Assembly (NCBI GenBank): GCA_017998095.1
Contig: JAGODU010000096.1
Location: 1-15,697, forward strand
Reading direction: 5' to 3'
Source of the DNA: Prolixibacteraceae bacterium
GTDB lineage: Bacteria > Bacteroidota > Bacteroidia > Bacteroidales > Prolixibacteraceae
Length of the DNA stretch: 15,697 nucleotides
Shown: positions 15,591 through 15,697 of the stretch, in pieces
Numbering within the stretch: the first letter of the stretch is position 1
Layout of the letters: every line of letters begins with the position of its first letter
Notes under the pieces: generated by a model
Seen by the model: the letters and a program-made list of their open reading frames with translations, nothing else
Database searches by the model: none
Told to the model about the DNA's origin: nothing
Translations under genes and position numbers: made by a program

Positions 15591-15697
15591 ATTGCTTACA
15601 TTTTTTAAAGTCCCCTTGAGGAACATCTCTATGGTTTCCCAGGGACATCTGCCCTGGTTTCTATACCCAAGGTGTGGCCTCTCATAGTTATACTCTT
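15582..15697 (-). CDS. IS481-like transposase, C-terminal fragment
   Basis: On the minus strand a frame enters from beyond the window (first full codon 15695-15693) and reads 37 residues to a TAG at 15582-15584. It includes YNYERPHLGYRNQGRCPWE and ends in KNVSNEA. The YN-x-x-RPH-x-GY motif is the hallmark of the C-terminal end of the integrase core in IS481/IS3-type transposases, just past the catalytic glutamate. The stop lies inside the terminal repeat, so gene and IS end together. Only the final portion is visible, and intactness cannot be judged. Confidence 0.75.
   Translation of the reverse strand, partial: EYNYERPHLGYRNQGRCPWETIEMFLKGTLKNVSNEA

Larger units (their letters stand above)
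15573..15697 (-). mobile_element. IS481-like insertion sequence, 3' end (partial)
   Basis: The terminal repeat TGTGTATTCCTAAGCTTC (15573-15590) is the exact reverse complement of 111-128. The transposase is on the minus strand and its 3' end faces the window interior. Both flanking copies are therefore in the same orientation. Confidence 0.8.

Noticed and set aside
1..15697. CRISPR array, tRNA or rRNA genes
   Set aside because: No regularly spaced repeats and no cloverleaf or rRNA-like stretches seen on reading either strand.

Overview
The window is about 15.7 kb of AT-rich DNA. Strong AGGAGG-type ribosome sites, TTG/GTG starts and IS481- and ISL3-type elements suggest a Clostridia-like member of the Bacillota; no taxonomic marker gene is present. 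The main content is one long plus-strand operon (about 1716-15265) that I read as a DNA phosphorothioation (PT) defence locus of the Ssp type, joined to an accessory module and a dedicated sigma factor.

Layout. Positions 1-128 are the 5' tip of an IS481-like element transcribed leftward. Positions 129-367 hold a gene remnant caught between two insertion sequences. Positions 368-1628 are a decayed ISL3-family element. A short gap (1629-1715) carries a probable promoter. Next come the four modification genes: sspD-like sulfurtransferase (1716-3431), sspB-like DUF4007 protein (3449-4333), sspC-like large P-loop ATPase (4361-7993) and sspA-like cysteine desulfurase (8006-9163). The accessory module follows: a possible 35-residue ORF (9174-9281), a phospholipase-D/superfamily 2 helicase fusion (9278-11473), a 59-residue protein (11463-11642), a DndD-like SMC ATPase (11633-13633) and an unrecognised 173-residue protein (13639-14160). 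A full RpoD-like sigma factor (14165-15265) closes the operon. Positions 15287-15414 are a decayed relative of the flanking IS, followed by a probable terminator (15455-15500), and 15573-15697 is the 3' end of another IS481-like element.

How the genes fit together. SspA would mobilise cysteine sulfur. SspD, with a PP-loop and several cysteine clusters, would activate the DNA backbone and transfer sulfur. SspB is the expected strand-nicking partner and SspC the NTPase. The helicase/DndD-like/173-residue set is the probable interference arm and resembles the concept of SspFGH, but I do not assign F, G or H letters. No SspE-like DUF262 gene and no DndB-like regulator are visible. The sigma factor is the most unusual part: it keeps region 1.1, region 2 and region 4, differs from housekeeping sigma at key -10 contact positions, and has a five-cysteine cluster in region 3.

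Context caution. Both window ends stop inside the same kind of IS after about 125-128 bp, with transposase on the minus strand at both ends. This fits a short-read contig broken at a multicopy repeat. The cargo is therefore IS-bounded, but a mobile composite transposon is an inference only.
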